DNA of 64,000 nt from Lachnospiraceae bacterium. GTDB lineage: Bacteria > Bacillota > Clostridia > Lachnospirales > Lachnospiraceae. Below the pieces are notes generated by a model. It saw nothing but the letters and a program-made list of their open reading frames with translations. It made no database searches and was not told the DNA's origin. The DNA is taken from assembly GCA_017508825.1 (NCBI GenBank), contig JAFWRC010000139.1:1-64000 (forward strand). The letters run 5' to 3'. This document shows, piece by piece, positions 35,891 through 45,080 of the stretch (its first letter is position 1; every line of letters begins with the position of its first letter). A program made the translations under genes and the position numbers.

Positions 35891-37242
35891 GCCAAAATCT
35901 CACTAATATCGTTCAGGCCCAGCTGCGTTGTCACGATGATCACCCGGTCGCCCGCATGGATCTCGTCTTTACCACCGGGAGTGATGATCTCTCCTCCGCG
36001 CATGATCGCGCACACCAGCAGATTATTCTTGAGCTGCAGATCCATCAGCGGCGTGTCCGTAACATTCGCATCCTTGCGAACCTGAAATTCCAGTACTTCC
36101 ACGCGCCCGCCCAGGATCCGGTAAAGGGTCTCAATATTGTTTCCATGCGCATTCTGCAGCGCACGCACATACTGCAGGATCATCTTGGTCGTGATCCCTT
36201 TGGGGCTCACAACCGCGCCGATGGGCAGATCCGCCAGCACTTCATCAAAAGAGATCGTATTCAGCCTGGTAATGGTCTTGGCATTTCCTACCTTACTGCA
36301 GAACATGGAAAGCACCATATTTTCTTCGTCCAGATCCGTCAGGGAAACCACCGCATCCTTTTCCGTGATGCCTTCCTCCATCAGGAGCTGACGATCCGTC
36401 GCATTGCCGTTGATGATCATCGCTTTAGGCAGCTGCTCGCTCAACGCCTCACAGCGGCTGTGGTCGATCTCGATGATCTTGACATCGATTGGCAGATCAG
36501 AAAGCTTCTCGGCCAGATAATAGGCCGTCGTTCCACCACCCGCAATGAGCACTGAACGGATCGGTTTTGAAGGGATGCCGATCTTCGGGAGCAGTTTATG
36601 GATCTCCCTGGTGCGGGCGATCACGTACATATCATCGCCCCCCTTCAGTACCGTATGACCGTTGGGGATGATCACCTGCTTTTCACGCTCGATGGCCGTG
36701 ATCAGGAAGGAATGACCGGTATGATTGGCAAAATCATAGACCGTCATATCATGGATCGGACTGTCCTTCGGGATCGGCAACCGGATCAGATCGATCTGCC
36801 CTTTGGCAAATGTCGTGATATCCAGCGCACTGGGTACCTCGATCAGTTTCGCGATATTCTCGGCGCATGCAAGCTCCGGATTGATCGTCATAGACAGCCC
36901 GAATTCATCCGTCAGATAGCCGATCTCTTCATTGTAGATCGGGTTACGCACACGCGCGATAGCATGACGGCTGCCCGCCTTTTTCGCCATCAGACAGCAC
37001 AGCAGGTTCACTTCGTCCTGTCCGGTGACCGCCACCATAAAGTCGCAGTCTCTGGCGCCTGCCTCTAACTGCACGCGGTAGGAAGTACCGTTGCCTTCTA
37101 CGCCCTGTACATCCAGGACCGCCAGGGTGCGCTCCAGTTTATCTGCATTGGTATCAATGATCGTGATATCGTGTTTTTCTTCCGCTAACTGTTTTGCCAG
37201 GTCATATCCCACCCGGCCACAGCCGACAATGATGATCTTCAT
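35887..37242 (-). CDS. trkA: Trk system potassium uptake protein TrkA
   Basis: 451 residues in two tandem halves, each with an RCK nucleotide-binding domain and a TrkA-C domain. The first has GCGRVGYDLAKQLAE at the N-terminus; the second has AGGGTTAYYLAEKL near 235. It gates TrkH in response to nucleotides. It overlaps trkH by 4 bp and is preceded by a DUF1294 gene 9 bp away, so the three are probably cotranscribed. Confidence 0.95.
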   Translation of the reverse strand: MKIIIVGCGRVGYDLAKQLAEEKHDITIIDTNADKLERTLAVLDVQGVEGNGTSYRVQLEAGARDCDFMVAVTGQDEVNLLCCLMAKKAGSRHAIARVRNPIYNEEIGYLTDEFGLSMTINPELACAENIAKLIEVPSALDITTFAKGQIDLIRLPIPKDSPIHDMTVYDFANHTGHSFLITAIEREKQVIIPNGHTVLKGGDDMYVIARTREIHKLLPKIGIPSKPIRSVLIAGGGTTAYYLAEKLSDLPIDVKIIEIDHSRCEALSEQLPKAMIINGNATDRQLLMEEGITEKDAVVSLTDLDEENMVLSMFCSKVGNAKTITRLNTISFDEVLADLPIGAVVSPKGITTKMILQYVRALQNAHGNNIETLYRILGGRVEVLEFQVRKDANVTDTPLMDLQLKNNLLVCAIMRGGEIITPGGKDEIHAGDRVIIVTTQLGLNDISEILA

Positions 37243-37251
37243 ATTCTGCCC

Positions 37252-37542
37252 TTACATAATTACTATATTGCCTGCTCCGATCAGATATGCCCCGCCGATC
37301 AGATGAAGAGCGAGGATCACCGGAAAGCCATACCGGAAATACCAGTGTTTGGTCTTATGCCGGAACAGGTGCATCGCGATAAATCCTCCGAAACTGCCGC
37401 CCAGGATCACCAGAAGAAAAAGAACGGCCTCCGGAATGCGCCAGGCGTGGTGCGCAGCTTTCCACTTATCCACGCCCATCGCCGTAAATGCTGCTATATT
37501 CAAAACCGCCAGATAGGCGATAATTATCTGTATCACATTCAT
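37252..37542 (-). CDS. DUF1294 small membrane protein
   Basis: 96 residues with three hydrophobic segments. The pattern MGVDKWKAAHHAWRIPE followed by a Gly-rich GGSFGGFIAMHLFRHKTKH matches DUF1294, a family of unknown role. Nine bp separate it from trkA, suggesting joint expression with the K+ uptake genes. Confidence 0.88.
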   Translation of the reverse strand: MNVIQIIIAYLAVLNIAAFTAMGVDKWKAAHHAWRIPEAVLFLLVILGGSFGGFIAMHLFRHKTKHWYFRYGFPVILALHLIGGAYLIGAGNIVIM

Positions 37543-37551
37543 ATTTATGTA

Positions 37552-37598
37552 GAAAAGGGCAGGACGACCCGAAGAAAAACTCTACAGGTCATCCTGCC
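37552..37598 (-). terminator. Terminator of argG
   Basis: Stem GGCAGGATGACC/GGTCGTCCTGCC on the minus strand (one mismatch) with a CTTTTC tail. Confidence 0.85.
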
Positions 37599-37614
37599 TC
37601 ATAAGCCTATACTA

Positions 37615-38832
37615 TTATTTGTTCAGTTCCTGATGCTTCATGCCGCGTACTTTGCTGGCCAGACCAAAGAGGTTGATAAAGCCCTCTGCATCATGATGGT
37701 CATACAGATCACCGGTCGTAAAGGAAGCGATGCTCTCATTGTACAGAGAATACGGAGAGGTCTCGCCTGCCTTGATGATATTGCCCTTGTAGAGCTTAAA
37801 CTTCACTTCACCGGTCACATACTTCTGTGTGCTCTCGATGAATGCCTGTACCGCTTCGCGCAGCGGTGTGAACCACTTGCCTTCGTATACGATCTGTGCG
37901 AACAGATTGCCCATATCCAGCTTGGTCTTGGTGGTCTCGCGATCCAGGATCAGCTCTTCCAGCTGCTGGTGCGCTTCGTACAGAATGGTTCCGCCCGGGG
38001 TCTCATATACGCCGCGGCTCTTCATACCAACCACGCGGTTCTCAACGATATCGATGATACCGATGCCGTGCTTGCCGCCCAGCTCGTTCAGCTTGCGGAT
38101 CACGTCGGATACTTTCATCTTCTCGCCGTTAACTGCGGTCGGAATACCTTTCTCGAAGGAAATGCTAACGAACTCACCCTCGTCCGGAGCCTTTTCCGGA
38201 GTCGTGCCCAGTACCAGCAGGTGATCATAGTTCGGCATATTTGCCGGATCTTCCAGTTCCAGACCTTCATGGCTGATGTGCCACAGGTTACGGTCACGGC
38301 TGTAGCTGGAATCTGCGGAGAACGGCAGGTCGATGCCGTGTGCCTTGCAGTATTCGATCTCGGACTCACGGGAATCCATGGTCCACTTGTCATTACGCCA
38401 TGCAGCGATGATCTTGATGTCCGGAGCCAGAGCCTTGATGCCCAGCTCGAAACGGATCTGGTCGTTGCCCTTACCGGTAGCGCCGTGGCAGATGGCTGCA
38501 GCATTCTCTTTACGTGCGATCTCTACCAGCTTCTTAGCGATCAGCGGACGAGCCATAGAGGTACCCAGAAGATACTTGTTCTCATATACGGCATGTGCCT
38601 GTACACAGGGAACGATATACTCGTCTGCAAACTCATCGGTCACATCCAGGATGTACAGTTTCTCAGCGCCGCAGAACTTTGCGCGCTCTTCCAAACCGTC
38701 CAGCTCCTCTGCCTGACCGCAGTCAATGCAGACACAAACAACTTCGTAGTCAAAATTCTCTTTCAGCCACGGAATGATGGCGGTAGTATCCAGACCGCCG
38801 GAATAAGCAAGGATTACTTTTTCTTTTGCCAT
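37615..38832 (-). CDS. argG: Argininosuccinate synthase
   Basis: 405 residues. It condenses citrulline and aspartate using ATP. The N-terminal PP-loop reads ILAYSGGLDTTAIIPWL; further marks are ICHGATGKGNDQIRFE and SRDRNLWHISHEG. The ATG at 38832 follows a GAGAGG site; an upstream start would add 13 non-conserved residues. It has its own promoter and terminator and lies apart from argJBD. Confidence 0.96.
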   Translation of the reverse strand: MAKEKVILAYSGGLDTTAIIPWLKENFDYEVVCVCIDCGQAEELDGLEERAKFCGAEKLYILDVTDEFADEYIVPCVQAHAVYENKYLLGTSMARPLIAKKLVEIARKENAAAICHGATGKGNDQIRFELGIKALAPDIKIIAAWRNDKWTMDSRESEIEYCKAHGIDLPFSADSSYSRDRNLWHISHEGLELEDPANMPNYDHLLVLGTTPEKAPDEGEFVSISFEKGIPTAVNGEKMKVSDVIRKLNELGGKHGIGIIDIVENRVVGMKSRGVYETPGGTILYEAHQQLEELILDRETTKTKLDMGNLFAQIVYEGKWFTPLREAVQAFIESTQKYVTGEVKFKLYKGNIIKAGETSPYSLYNESIASFTTGDLYDHHDAEGFINLFGLASKVRGMKHQELNK

Positions 38833-38883
38833 GATCTGTTCCTCTCTTTTCTTTAATATATGGTTTTCCAAAAATCAACGTAA

Positions 38884-38912
38884 ACTATACAACAAATACA
38901 GCGGCTTGGCAA
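38884..38912 (-). promoter_or_regulatory. Promoter of argG
   Basis: On the minus strand TTGCCA (38912-38907), 17-bp spacer, TATAGT (38889-38884), about 50 bp before the ATG. Confidence 0.7.
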
Positions 38913-38915
38913 GTA

Positions 38916-39293
38916 TTATCCCAGATATGCGATCACTTCTACTTCACAGAGCACACCCTTCGGCAGGCTTTTCACTGCTACGCAGCTTCTTGCCGGCTTC
39001 TCGGTGAAATACTTTTCATATACCGCATTAAATGCCGCAAAGTCTCCCATATCCGCCAGGAAGCAGGTGGTCTTTACCACACTTGCATAATCCGTGCCGG
39101 CTGCCTTTAAGATCTCACCCACATTTTTGATGGCCTGCTCCGCCTGTGCCTCGATACCCTCTGCTTCTACATTTCCGGTAGCCGGATTGATGGGGATCTG
39201 GCCGGATGCATACAGGGTATCCCCTGCTATTTTTGCCTGTGAATACGGTCCGATCGCTGCCGGCGCCTTGTCTGTACTGATCGTCTTGATCAT
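38916..39293 (-). CDS. ridA: RidA-family enamine/imine deaminase, copy 1
   Basis: 125 residues. RidA proteins hydrolyse reactive enamines such as 2-aminoacrylate. The signature near the C-terminus (RSCVAVKSLPKGVLCEVEVI) holds the conserved Arg and Glu; the N-terminal AIGPYSQAK is typical. A second copy at 45081 differs at only four residues (6, 22, 71, 79) although the DNA differs at many synonymous sites. It follows the 78-residue partner gene at 39384, as does copy 2. Confidence 0.94.
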   Translation of the reverse strand: MIKTISTDKAPAAIGPYSQAKIAGDTLYASGQIPINPATGNVEAEGIEAQAEQAIKNVGEILKAAGTDYASVVKTTCFLADMGDFAAFNAVYEKYFTEKPARSCVAVKSLPKGVLCEVEVIAYLG

Positions 39294-39383
39294 GATCTGT
39301 TCCTCCTCTTTTAGTTTAGTTATCTGTTTAATTATCTGTAACTGTTCAGAACCTTACGTTTCTTCCGGTTACAATATATTTAC

Positions 39384-39620
39384 TTATTTCCCGTCATCAA
39401 ACTGAACGGTCACATAAAACCCTCTGGGGGTTTCTTCCACTTTTTCCACCACGCCCTCGGTCACATACAGCCGGTCTTTCAGTTTGAAATTTGCCGACAT
39501 TGCGAGAGACGGGTCGATCACGTAATAGTAACTGCCGGGCAATAAACCCTCGGTCACCGTCACTTTCTGCCCTGCCTCCAGAAGCCCCGGGCGTTCCATC
39601 TTGAAATCCATTGTGCGCAT
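39384..39620 (-). CDS. Conserved 78-residue protein, cassette copy 1
   Basis: Begins MRTMDFKMERPGLLEAGQ and ends in FDDGK. The predominantly beta pattern (VTVTEGLLPGSYYYVIDPS, then a second strand-rich half) suggests a small barrel or SH3-like fold. No family was recognised. The ATG at 39620 has GGAG 8 bp upstream. A near-identical gene lies at 45496; both precede ridA, so the pair was duplicated as a unit. Confidence 0.75.
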   Translation of the reverse strand: MRTMDFKMERPGLLEAGQKVTVTEGLLPGSYYYVIDPSLAMSANFKLKDRLYVTEGVVEKVEETPRGFYVTVQFDDGK

Positions 39621-39668
39621 ATCTGCTACTCCTGTCACATCAATTCAAAGAATGCGGATTTTATATTC

Positions 39669-40316
39669 TCATCTGAATAATGCTGTCAATTCGGAAATAT
39701 CCCCGATCCGGATATCTGCCGCATCCAGTTCTCCGGGTAATGCAAAACCGTAAGTACAGCCGACGGATCGCAGCCCATGCACCAGTGCCGTTCTGATATC
39801 CTTATCCCGGTCTCCGATGATCACATATTCGCCCGGATACTGCTCCCGGATCTTCCGAAAGATATCCTCCTTCGGAATAAAGTCATATGCCTCCGCCACA
39901 TAATAATCGTCGATCACTTCGTCCAGTGAAAAGGCTTTCCGGTGCGCATCCATATAGGAGATCCGGCAGTTGGAAAGGATCAGTAAATGATAGCCTCTCT
40001 CTTTTAACTCCCGCAAGGTCTGCATGGCGTGATCATATAATACCGCGCGGCCTTCCAGCACATACTCGTCCATAGCTGTGCCGATGATATTACCGCAGAT
40101 CTCTTTGATCTCTTCCGGCAGATCTGGCCGGAAGGTCTCCCACATTTCATGCTTCGTCATCCCCAGATAGATGCTGGTCTCATCATCGGTATATGCACGC
40201 TCCGGTGCCAGTTTATGCTCCACCAGATATGCATACGCACTTCGAAAGGCTTCCCCGTAGAGATGCTTCGTGTTGTGGATCGTTCCGTCGTAATCAAAGA
40301 TCAGCGTCCGGATCAT
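39669..40316 (-). CDS. HAD-family hydrolase, candidate riboflavin-pathway phosphatase
   Basis: 215 residues with HAD motifs: nucleophile DYDGT (residues 9-13), motif II Ser/Thr in LLILSNCR, Lys in DFIPKEDIF and motif IV GDRDKDIRTAL. The cap inserted after motif I is helical (subfamily I). It starts 3 bp after ribH ends, as the last gene of the riboflavin operon. The pathway needs a phosphatase for 5-amino-6-(5-phosphoribitylamino)uracil, a step usually done by HAD enzymes encoded elsewhere, so it is a good candidate. Pyrophosphatase- or phosphoglycolate-phosphatase-like activity is the alternative. Confidence 0.88.
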   Translation of the reverse strand: MIRTLIFDYDGTIHNTKHLYGEAFRSAYAYLVEHKLAPERAYTDDETSIYLGMTKHEMWETFRPDLPEEIKEICGNIIGTAMDEYVLEGRAVLYDHAMQTLRELKERGYHLLILSNCRISYMDAHRKAFSLDEVIDDYYVAEAYDFIPKEDIFRKIREQYPGEYVIIGDRDKDIRTALVHGLRSVGCTYGFALPGELDAADIRIGDISELTALFR

Positions 40317-40319
40317 GGA

Positions 40320-40790
40320 TTAAACCAGCTCCAGTGCATTCACCATTTCAATGGCTGCCAACGCACAGTCGTAGCCTTTATTGCCGGCCTTGGAACCGGC
40401 ACGCTCGATCGCCTGCTCGATGTTCTCTGTCGTGATCACACCGAAGAGTACCGGCTTGTTTGCGGAAAGAGATACGCTTGCAATGCCCTTGGACACTTCT
40501 GCGCATACATAATCATAATGTGTTGTGGATCCGCGGATCACCGCACCTACCGCGATCACGGCGTCGTACTTGTCGGACTCTGCCATCTTCTTGGCAGCCA
40601 GCGGGATCTCAAATGCACCCGGTACCCACATTGCGGAAATGTTCTTTTCCTCCACGCCGTGACGCACCAGTCCATCTACTGCACCATCCAGCAGCTTCTG
40701 TACGATAAAGCTGTTGAAGCGGGATGCCACGATACCCACACGCAATCCCTTTTTGGCAACTACATTTCCTTCGATCAGATTGATACTCAT
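40320..40790 (-). CDS. ribH: 6,7-dimethyl-8-ribityllumazine synthase
   Basis: 156 residues. It joins the pyrimidine intermediate and dihydroxybutanone phosphate. Marks: VGIVASRFN at the N-terminus, [30 protein letters not shown] and [17 protein letters not shown]. The ATG at 40790 has GGAG 8 bp upstream. It follows ribBA and is followed by the HAD gene. Confidence 0.97.
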   Translation of the reverse strand: MSINLIEGNVVAKKGLRVGIVASRFNSFIVQKLLDGAVDGLVRHGVEEKNISAMWVPGAFEIPLAAKKMAESDKYDAVIAVGAVIRGSTTHYDYVCAEVSKGIASVSLSANKPVLFGVITTENIEQAIERAGSKAGNKGYDCALAAIEMVNALELV

Positions 40791-40823
40791 TGTTTTATCT
40801 CCTTTACTGTTTTTTATCATGAT

Positions 40824-42038
40824 TTATCCGAGTTTGATCTGCTGGAAGATATGTCCCATTCGCTTCTGCTTGGTCTCCAGATAAAACTCATCGTACTTTC
40901 CGGGTTCGATCTCGATGGGCACACGTTCCTTGATCTTAAAATTAAAGCCCTCCAATCCGTAGATCTTCTCCGGATTGTTGGTCAGAAGCCGCAGGGATTT
41001 TACGCCCAGATTCTGCAGGATCTGCGCCCCGTTCCAGTATTCGCGCAGGTCCGGTGCAAAGCCCAGTTTGATATTGGCATCCACCGTATCAAAGCCTTTC
41101 TCCTGCAGTTCGTATGCCTTCAATTTATTGATCAGACCAATCCCCCGACCTTCCTGCCGCATATACAGGATGATGCCCCGGCCTTCTTTCTGTACCATCT
41201 CCATCGCCTTGGCCAGCTGGGGCCCGCAGTCGCATCTGGCCGATCCGAATACATCTCCGGTCAGACACTCCGAATGCACACGGCACAAGATGTCCTCGCC
41301 GTCTCCGATCTCTCCGCAGATCAGCGCCACATGATGCTCTCCGCTGATATCGTTGACATAGCCGTTGATCCGGAACTCTCCGTGGGAAGTCGGCAGTTTG
41401 GCCGAAGCTTCCAGGATCATATGGTTCTCATAACGACGCAGGTAATCCTGCAGTTCCTGTATTGTGATGAACACAAGGTTGTGTTCCTTTGCCATTGCCT
41501 GCAGTTCTTCGGTACGCATCATGGTACCGTCCTCGCGCATGATCTCGCAGCACAGGCCGCACTCGGTCAGCCCCGCCAGGCGGCACAGATCCACCGTTGC
41601 TTCCGTGTGTCCGTTGCGTACCAGCACACCGCCGTGTCTTGCCGTCAGCGGAAATACATGCCCCGGCCGGCGCAGATCCGACGGTCTGGTGTTTTTATCA
41701 CAAAGCTTCCGGCAGGTAAAACCACGCTCTTCCGCACTGATGCCCGTAGTCGTATCGATGTGATCGACGGAGACCGTAAAAGCCGTGCAGTGATTGTCCG
41801 TATTCTCCGATACCATCTGCGGAAGGTTCAAACGGTCTGCGATCTCCTTGGACATGGGGGTGCAGATCAGCCCCTTGCCGTAAGTCGCCATAAAGTTTAC
41901 GTTTTCCTTGGTCGCAAACTCTGCCGCACAGATCAGATCGCCCTCGTTCTCCCGATCCGGATCATCGGTGCACATGATCAGTTTCCCATTGCGCAGTGCT
42001 TCCAATGCCTCCGGGATCGTGTTGTACTGAAATGCCAT
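40824..42038 (-). CDS. ribBA: Bifunctional DHBP synthase / GTP cyclohydrolase II
   Basis: 404 residues in two domains. Residues 1-200 are the dihydroxybutanone-phosphate synthase ([30 protein letters not shown]); residues 205-404 are GTP cyclohydrolase II with its zinc cysteines in [17 protein letters not shown]. It supplies both starting compounds for riboflavin. It lies between ribE and ribH in a single operon. Confidence 0.97.
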   Translation of the reverse strand: MAFQYNTIPEALEALRNGKLIMCTDDPDRENEGDLICAAEFATKENVNFMATYGKGLICTPMSKEIADRLNLPQMVSENTDNHCTAFTVSVDHIDTTTGISAEERGFTCRKLCDKNTRPSDLRRPGHVFPLTARHGGVLVRNGHTEATVDLCRLAGLTECGLCCEIMREDGTMMRTEELQAMAKEHNLVFITIQELQDYLRRYENHMILEASAKLPTSHGEFRINGYVNDISGEHHVALICGEIGDGEDILCRVHSECLTGDVFGSARCDCGPQLAKAMEMVQKEGRGIILYMRQEGRGIGLINKLKAYELQEKGFDTVDANIKLGFAPDLREYWNGAQILQNLGVKSLRLLTNNPEKIYGLEGFNFKIKERVPIEIEPGKYDEFYLETKQKRMGHIFQQIKLG

Positions 42039-42060
42039 TTTATCGTTCCTCCAACATTAT

Positions 42061-42702
42061 TTAAATAAATCCGTGTTCCGCCAGAAAATCCGCCGTGATG
42101 CCGCCGTTCCCCGTACTCTTTCCCAGCAGCCGCTGCACGTATTTTCCGATGATATCATTCTCCAGGTTCACTTTATCCCCCGACTTCTTTTTCAAAAGCG
42201 TCGTCTGCGCTCCCGTGTGCGGTATGATCGACACCTCAAAATGATCGCTTGCCAGTGTCGCTACCGTCAGGCTGATACCGTCAATGGTGATCGATCCCTT
42301 TTCCACAATAAGGCCCAGGATCTCTTCCTTTGTCCGAATACGTACCCACACGGCATTACCTTCGTTCCGAAGCGAGACGATATCTCCGGTACCGTCGATG
42401 TGCCCCGATACGATGTGCCCGCCGAAACGTCCATCCGCTGCCATCGCCCGTTCCAGATTCACTTTGTCCCCGGATCGCAGCATTCCGAGATTACTGCGCC
42501 GCAGTGTCTCCGGCATCACATCTGCCGTAAAACCGTCATCGTACAATCCCGTCACGGTCAGGCACACACCGTTTACCGCAATGGAATCACCAAGCTTAGT
42601 CCCTTCCAGTACACAGGATGCATTGATCTTGATCTCTCCCGACGTGCCGCCCTGCAATACTCTTGCAACGCTCCCCGTCTCTTCTATGATCCCTGTAAAC
42701 AT
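42061..42702 (-). CDS. ribE: Riboflavin synthase alpha chain
   Basis: 213 residues with the two lumazine-binding repeats: one from MFTGIIEETGSV, and one from about residue 98 (FGGHIVSGHIDGTGDIVSL). It dismutates two lumazines into riboflavin. The gap to ribD is 3 bp. Confidence 0.96.
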   Translation of the reverse strand: MFTGIIEETGSVARVLQGGTSGEIKINASCVLEGTKLGDSIAVNGVCLTVTGLYDDGFTADVMPETLRRSNLGMLRSGDKVNLERAMAADGRFGGHIVSGHIDGTGDIVSLRNEGNAVWVRIRTKEEILGLIVEKGSITIDGISLTVATLASDHFEVSIIPHTGAQTTLLKKKSGDKVNLENDIIGKYVQRLLGKSTGNGGITADFLAEHGFI

Positions 42703-42705
42703 TTT

Positions 42706-43857
42706 TTATTTCCTCTCATACTCTAACCAGACATCTTCGCCGAGTTGATGCAGGGCCGTCAGGTGCAATTGCATCGAATCCGATACTTTTGCAAATCCGC
42801 CGCCTTCCACCGGTGTCTTGGCATCGCTGCCGCCGAAGATCTTCGGTCCGATATAGGCACTTACTTTTTGCACGATCCCGGCCCGGACGGCTGCTTCGTG
42901 AATGGTGCCGCCGCCTTCGATATAGACGCTTGCGATCTTGTTCTCGCCAAGGTAGTCCATCAACTTGGTCAGGCTGACTTCTCCGTCCTCTCCGGGAAGC
43001 GAGATCACTTCCGCACCGGCTTCCATCAGTTTTTGCTTCTTATCTTCCGCCGCTTCGGCACATGCAAGGATGGTTCTGTACTCGTGTGCCGTTCGGATAA
43101 GATTGCTCTCCGGCGGTATGCACAGGTGTGCATCCACGACCACGCGGATCGGCTGATGCACCGGATCCGGCAATGTCACATCATAGCCTTCCAAAAATCC
43201 GCCCGGCTTTTCTTCCGAATCGATCCTTGCATTCAGCATCGGATCATCTGCCAACACCGTGCCGATTCCCGCCAGGATGGCTGCGTAGCGGCTGCGCTCC
43301 AAGTGCACATTCTTCCGTGCCGCCTCGCCCGTGATCCACTTGGAATCACCGGTCTTCGTTGCGATCTTTCCGTCAGCCGTCATCGCATATTTCATCACCA
43401 CATAGGGCTTTCCCGTTGAGATAAAATGAAAGAACTCGGGATTTAGTTTGTCACACTCTTCCCGCAGAAAATCCTCTACCACCTCGATGCCATTCTCTCT
43501 TAAGAAGGCCGCTCCCTTTCCGGAGACCAGCGGATTGGGATCCCGTGATCCGACATACACCCTGGAGATCCCGTGCTCCACCACCGCCAGTGTGCACGGC
43601 GGCTGCTTTCCGTAATGGCAGCATGGTTCAAGTGTCACATACATTTCAGCACCATTTGCATCTTCCGTGAGATGTGCAAATGCATCGCGCTCCGCGTGGA
43701 GTTCACCGCACCTTCGGTGAAAACCTTCCCCGATGATCCTGCCGTCTTTTACGATCACGGCGCCCACCATCGGATTGGGGCTTGCATATCCCATACCGCC
43801 CCACGCCAGCTCGATCGCTCGACGCATATAGTTTTTTCTCTCATCCGTTACATTCAT
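42706..43857 (-). CDS. ribD: Bifunctional pyrimidine deaminase/reductase
   Basis: 383 residues. The N-terminal deaminase domain holds the zinc ligands in ELHAERDAF and EPCCHYGKQPPCT; the C-terminal reductase domain begins near 150 (TGKPYVVMKYAMTADGKI). The frame extends upstream through a palindromic repeat and the riboswitch terminator, but the ATG at 43857, where homology begins (MNVTDERKNYMRRAIELA), is the real start. The ribosome site is weak (GATGAG). Confidence 0.95.
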   Translation of the reverse strand: MNVTDERKNYMRRAIELAWGGMGYASPNPMVGAVIVKDGRIIGEGFHRRCGELHAERDAFAHLTEDANGAEMYVTLEPCCHYGKQPPCTLAVVEHGISRVYVGSRDPNPLVSGKGAAFLRENGIEVVEDFLREECDKLNPEFFHFISTGKPYVVMKYAMTADGKIATKTGDSKWITGEAARKNVHLERSRYAAILAGIGTVLADDPMLNARIDSEEKPGGFLEGYDVTLPDPVHQPIRVVVDAHLCIPPESNLIRTAHEYRTILACAEAAEDKKQKLMEAGAEVISLPGEDGEVSLTKLMDYLGENKIASVYIEGGGTIHEAAVRAGIVQKVSAYIGPKIFGGSDAKTPVEGGGFAKVSDSMQLHLTALHQLGEDVWLEYERK

Positions 43858-43864
43858 AATCTCA

Positions 43865-43950
43865 TCATATAAAAATAGCGTTCCGCTTGCGCATCCCCCG
43901 GAGGGTTTTACTATATAGGAATTGCAAAGCAATTTCCTATATAGTAAAAA
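43865..43950. repeat. Palindromic repeat between the riboswitch terminator and ribD
   Basis: Contains CTATATAGGAATTGC-AAAGC-AATTTCC-TATATAG, a long near-perfect inverted repeat (43913-43945), flanked by AAAATAGCGTTC like repeat family R. Related pieces (GCAAAGCAATTTCCTAT) occur at 53758-53776, and TTTCCTATAAAGTAAAAATA at 16887-16905. Confidence 0.6.
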
Positions 43951-43973
43951 TCGCCCCGAAATACATCGGGGCG
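43944..43973 (-). terminator. Riboswitch-controlled terminator
   Basis: Minus-strand stem CGCCCCGA/TCGGGGCG followed by ATTTTTA, just after the FMN aptamer. FMN binding would favour it. Confidence 0.9.
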
Positions 43974-43999
43974 GATACATCAAAAAATCTTTTCTGTCT

Positions 44000-44111
44000 C
44001 TTCTTCCATCCAGACTATACTGTCGGCCCCGGAATTTCACCGGATCATGCGAATCGTGTCATCGCTCGCGGGCTGTACCGCCGGTGGGGAATCTCACCCC
44101 GCCCTGAAGAT
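44000..44111 (-). ncRNA. FMN riboswitch (RFN element)
   Basis: The minus strand carries the RFN core: a 5' segment CTTCAGGGCGGGGTGAGATT, CCCCACCGGCGGTA, AGCCCGCGAGC, a variable arm, then GATCCGGTGAAATTCCGGGG-type sequence, CCGACAGTATAGTCTGGATG and GAAG closing the base helix. It lies after a consensus-like promoter and before a terminator and ribD. It turns off the rib operon by premature termination when FMN is plentiful. Confidence 0.97.
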
Positions 44112-44143
44112 CATTCTCTGTTACTATTCACTTTTCGTGCTAT

Positions 44144-44172
44144 ATCATAGCACCGATCCATCATTTCGTCAA
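44144..44172 (-). promoter_or_regulatory. Promoter of the riboflavin operon
   Basis: On the minus strand TTGACG (44172-44167), 17-bp spacer, TATGAT (44149-44144), about 25 bp upstream of the FMN aptamer. Confidence 0.8.
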
Positions 44173-44182
44173 ATTTTCACCT

Positions 44183-44884
44183 TCATACCGGAACATAGTT
44201 TTTCATCGATACCGATGATTTATACATTAGGATCAGCTCCCAGATTTCAAGAGCAAAGGCACCGATCACAACGATCAGCAATACCGGCAGCACGAGAAGA
44301 TTGACAAAAGGAACAAACATCACGATAATGCTTACTCCAAGCACGATCAGCATCTTGATATTCATGTTTTTAAATTTCTCCCAATCACAAGCCAGTATGG
44401 AATCTACGGAATTAGCCACTGAGAACCCACGAAGGCTCATTTTCATACCATCCGCGAAACACATTACATACAGGATACCGAACGCAGCAGCGATCAGGCT
44501 GAGTACATTAGCACCGGTATAATCATACGCAAAAGTGATCAGTGCATCTATGATCGTGAATAAACCTGCCGAACTGAACTCGCTCATATATTTTCCCATT
44601 CGCATAGTCAATATGCCGTATACAATTCCGATTCCGAGTGTTATCAGTTCAAAAGTCAGCACAGTTACTTTTGCTGATGTGATAACAGTCTCAACATCCG
44701 CTCCGATCAAGGCTAAAACAGCTGCCGAGTTGGCGACAAAAACCATAAGCAGTATATTCAGCACACTGGAAATGATCTTCAGAATAAACAGGAGTTTTAA
44801 CCTGTCCCCCATATCGTTACAACGGTTGAACTGCTCCTGTTTCATCCTGGCTTCCCTTTCATTCGGGCTTGCAAATCCTTCCAT
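44183..44884 (-). CDS. Polytopic membrane protein of unknown function
   Basis: 233 residues with a hydrophilic, charged start (1-30) and five to six membrane helices. No family was recognised. The ATG at 44884 is preceded by AGGAGAG. It stands upstream of the riboflavin operon, whose promoter lies just past its stop, and has a TATAAT-like -10 box about 60 bp before its start. Confidence 0.75.
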   Translation of the reverse strand: MEGFASPNEREARMKQEQFNRCNDMGDRLKLLFILKIISSVLNILLMVFVANSAAVLALIGADVETVITSAKVTVLTFELITLGIGIVYGILTMRMGKYMSEFSSAGLFTIIDALITFAYDYTGANVLSLIAAAFGILYVMCFADGMKMSLRGFSVANSVDSILACDWEKFKNMNIKMLIVLGVSIIVMFVPFVNLLVLPVLLIVVIGAFALEIWELILMYKSSVSMKNYVPV

Positions 44885-45021
44885 TTTTCTCTCTCCTTTC
44901 GGTATTGAACACTGCATCCGTCTCGCAGATAACGCCTGTTATAGCATATTATAATCATCCCTGCATAAGGATGTCTATGTACCGGAGTTTACAGTATTGC
45001 TACTCTTGCGTTCCTTTTTTA

Positions 45022-45051
45022 TCAGAAAAGCCACGCATTTACTGCGTGGCT
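45022..45051 (-). terminator. Terminator of ridA copy 2
   Basis: Perfect 9-bp stem AGCCACGCA/TGCGTGGCT (45029-45051) followed on the minus strand by TTTTC. Confidence 0.85.
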
Positions 45052-45080
45052 CGTCAAAAATGATCGTGTTTTGTTATTTC

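Noticed and set aside
37303..38856. A 517-residue open frame on the plus strand
   Set aside because: Antisense to argG, which is unmistakable; no ribosome site or recognisable domain.
40149..42068. A 639-residue open frame on the plus strand
   Set aside because: It is exactly antisense to ribBA and ribH, which have full family motifs; its composition is rich in His, Gln and Arg as expected from a mirrored codon bias.
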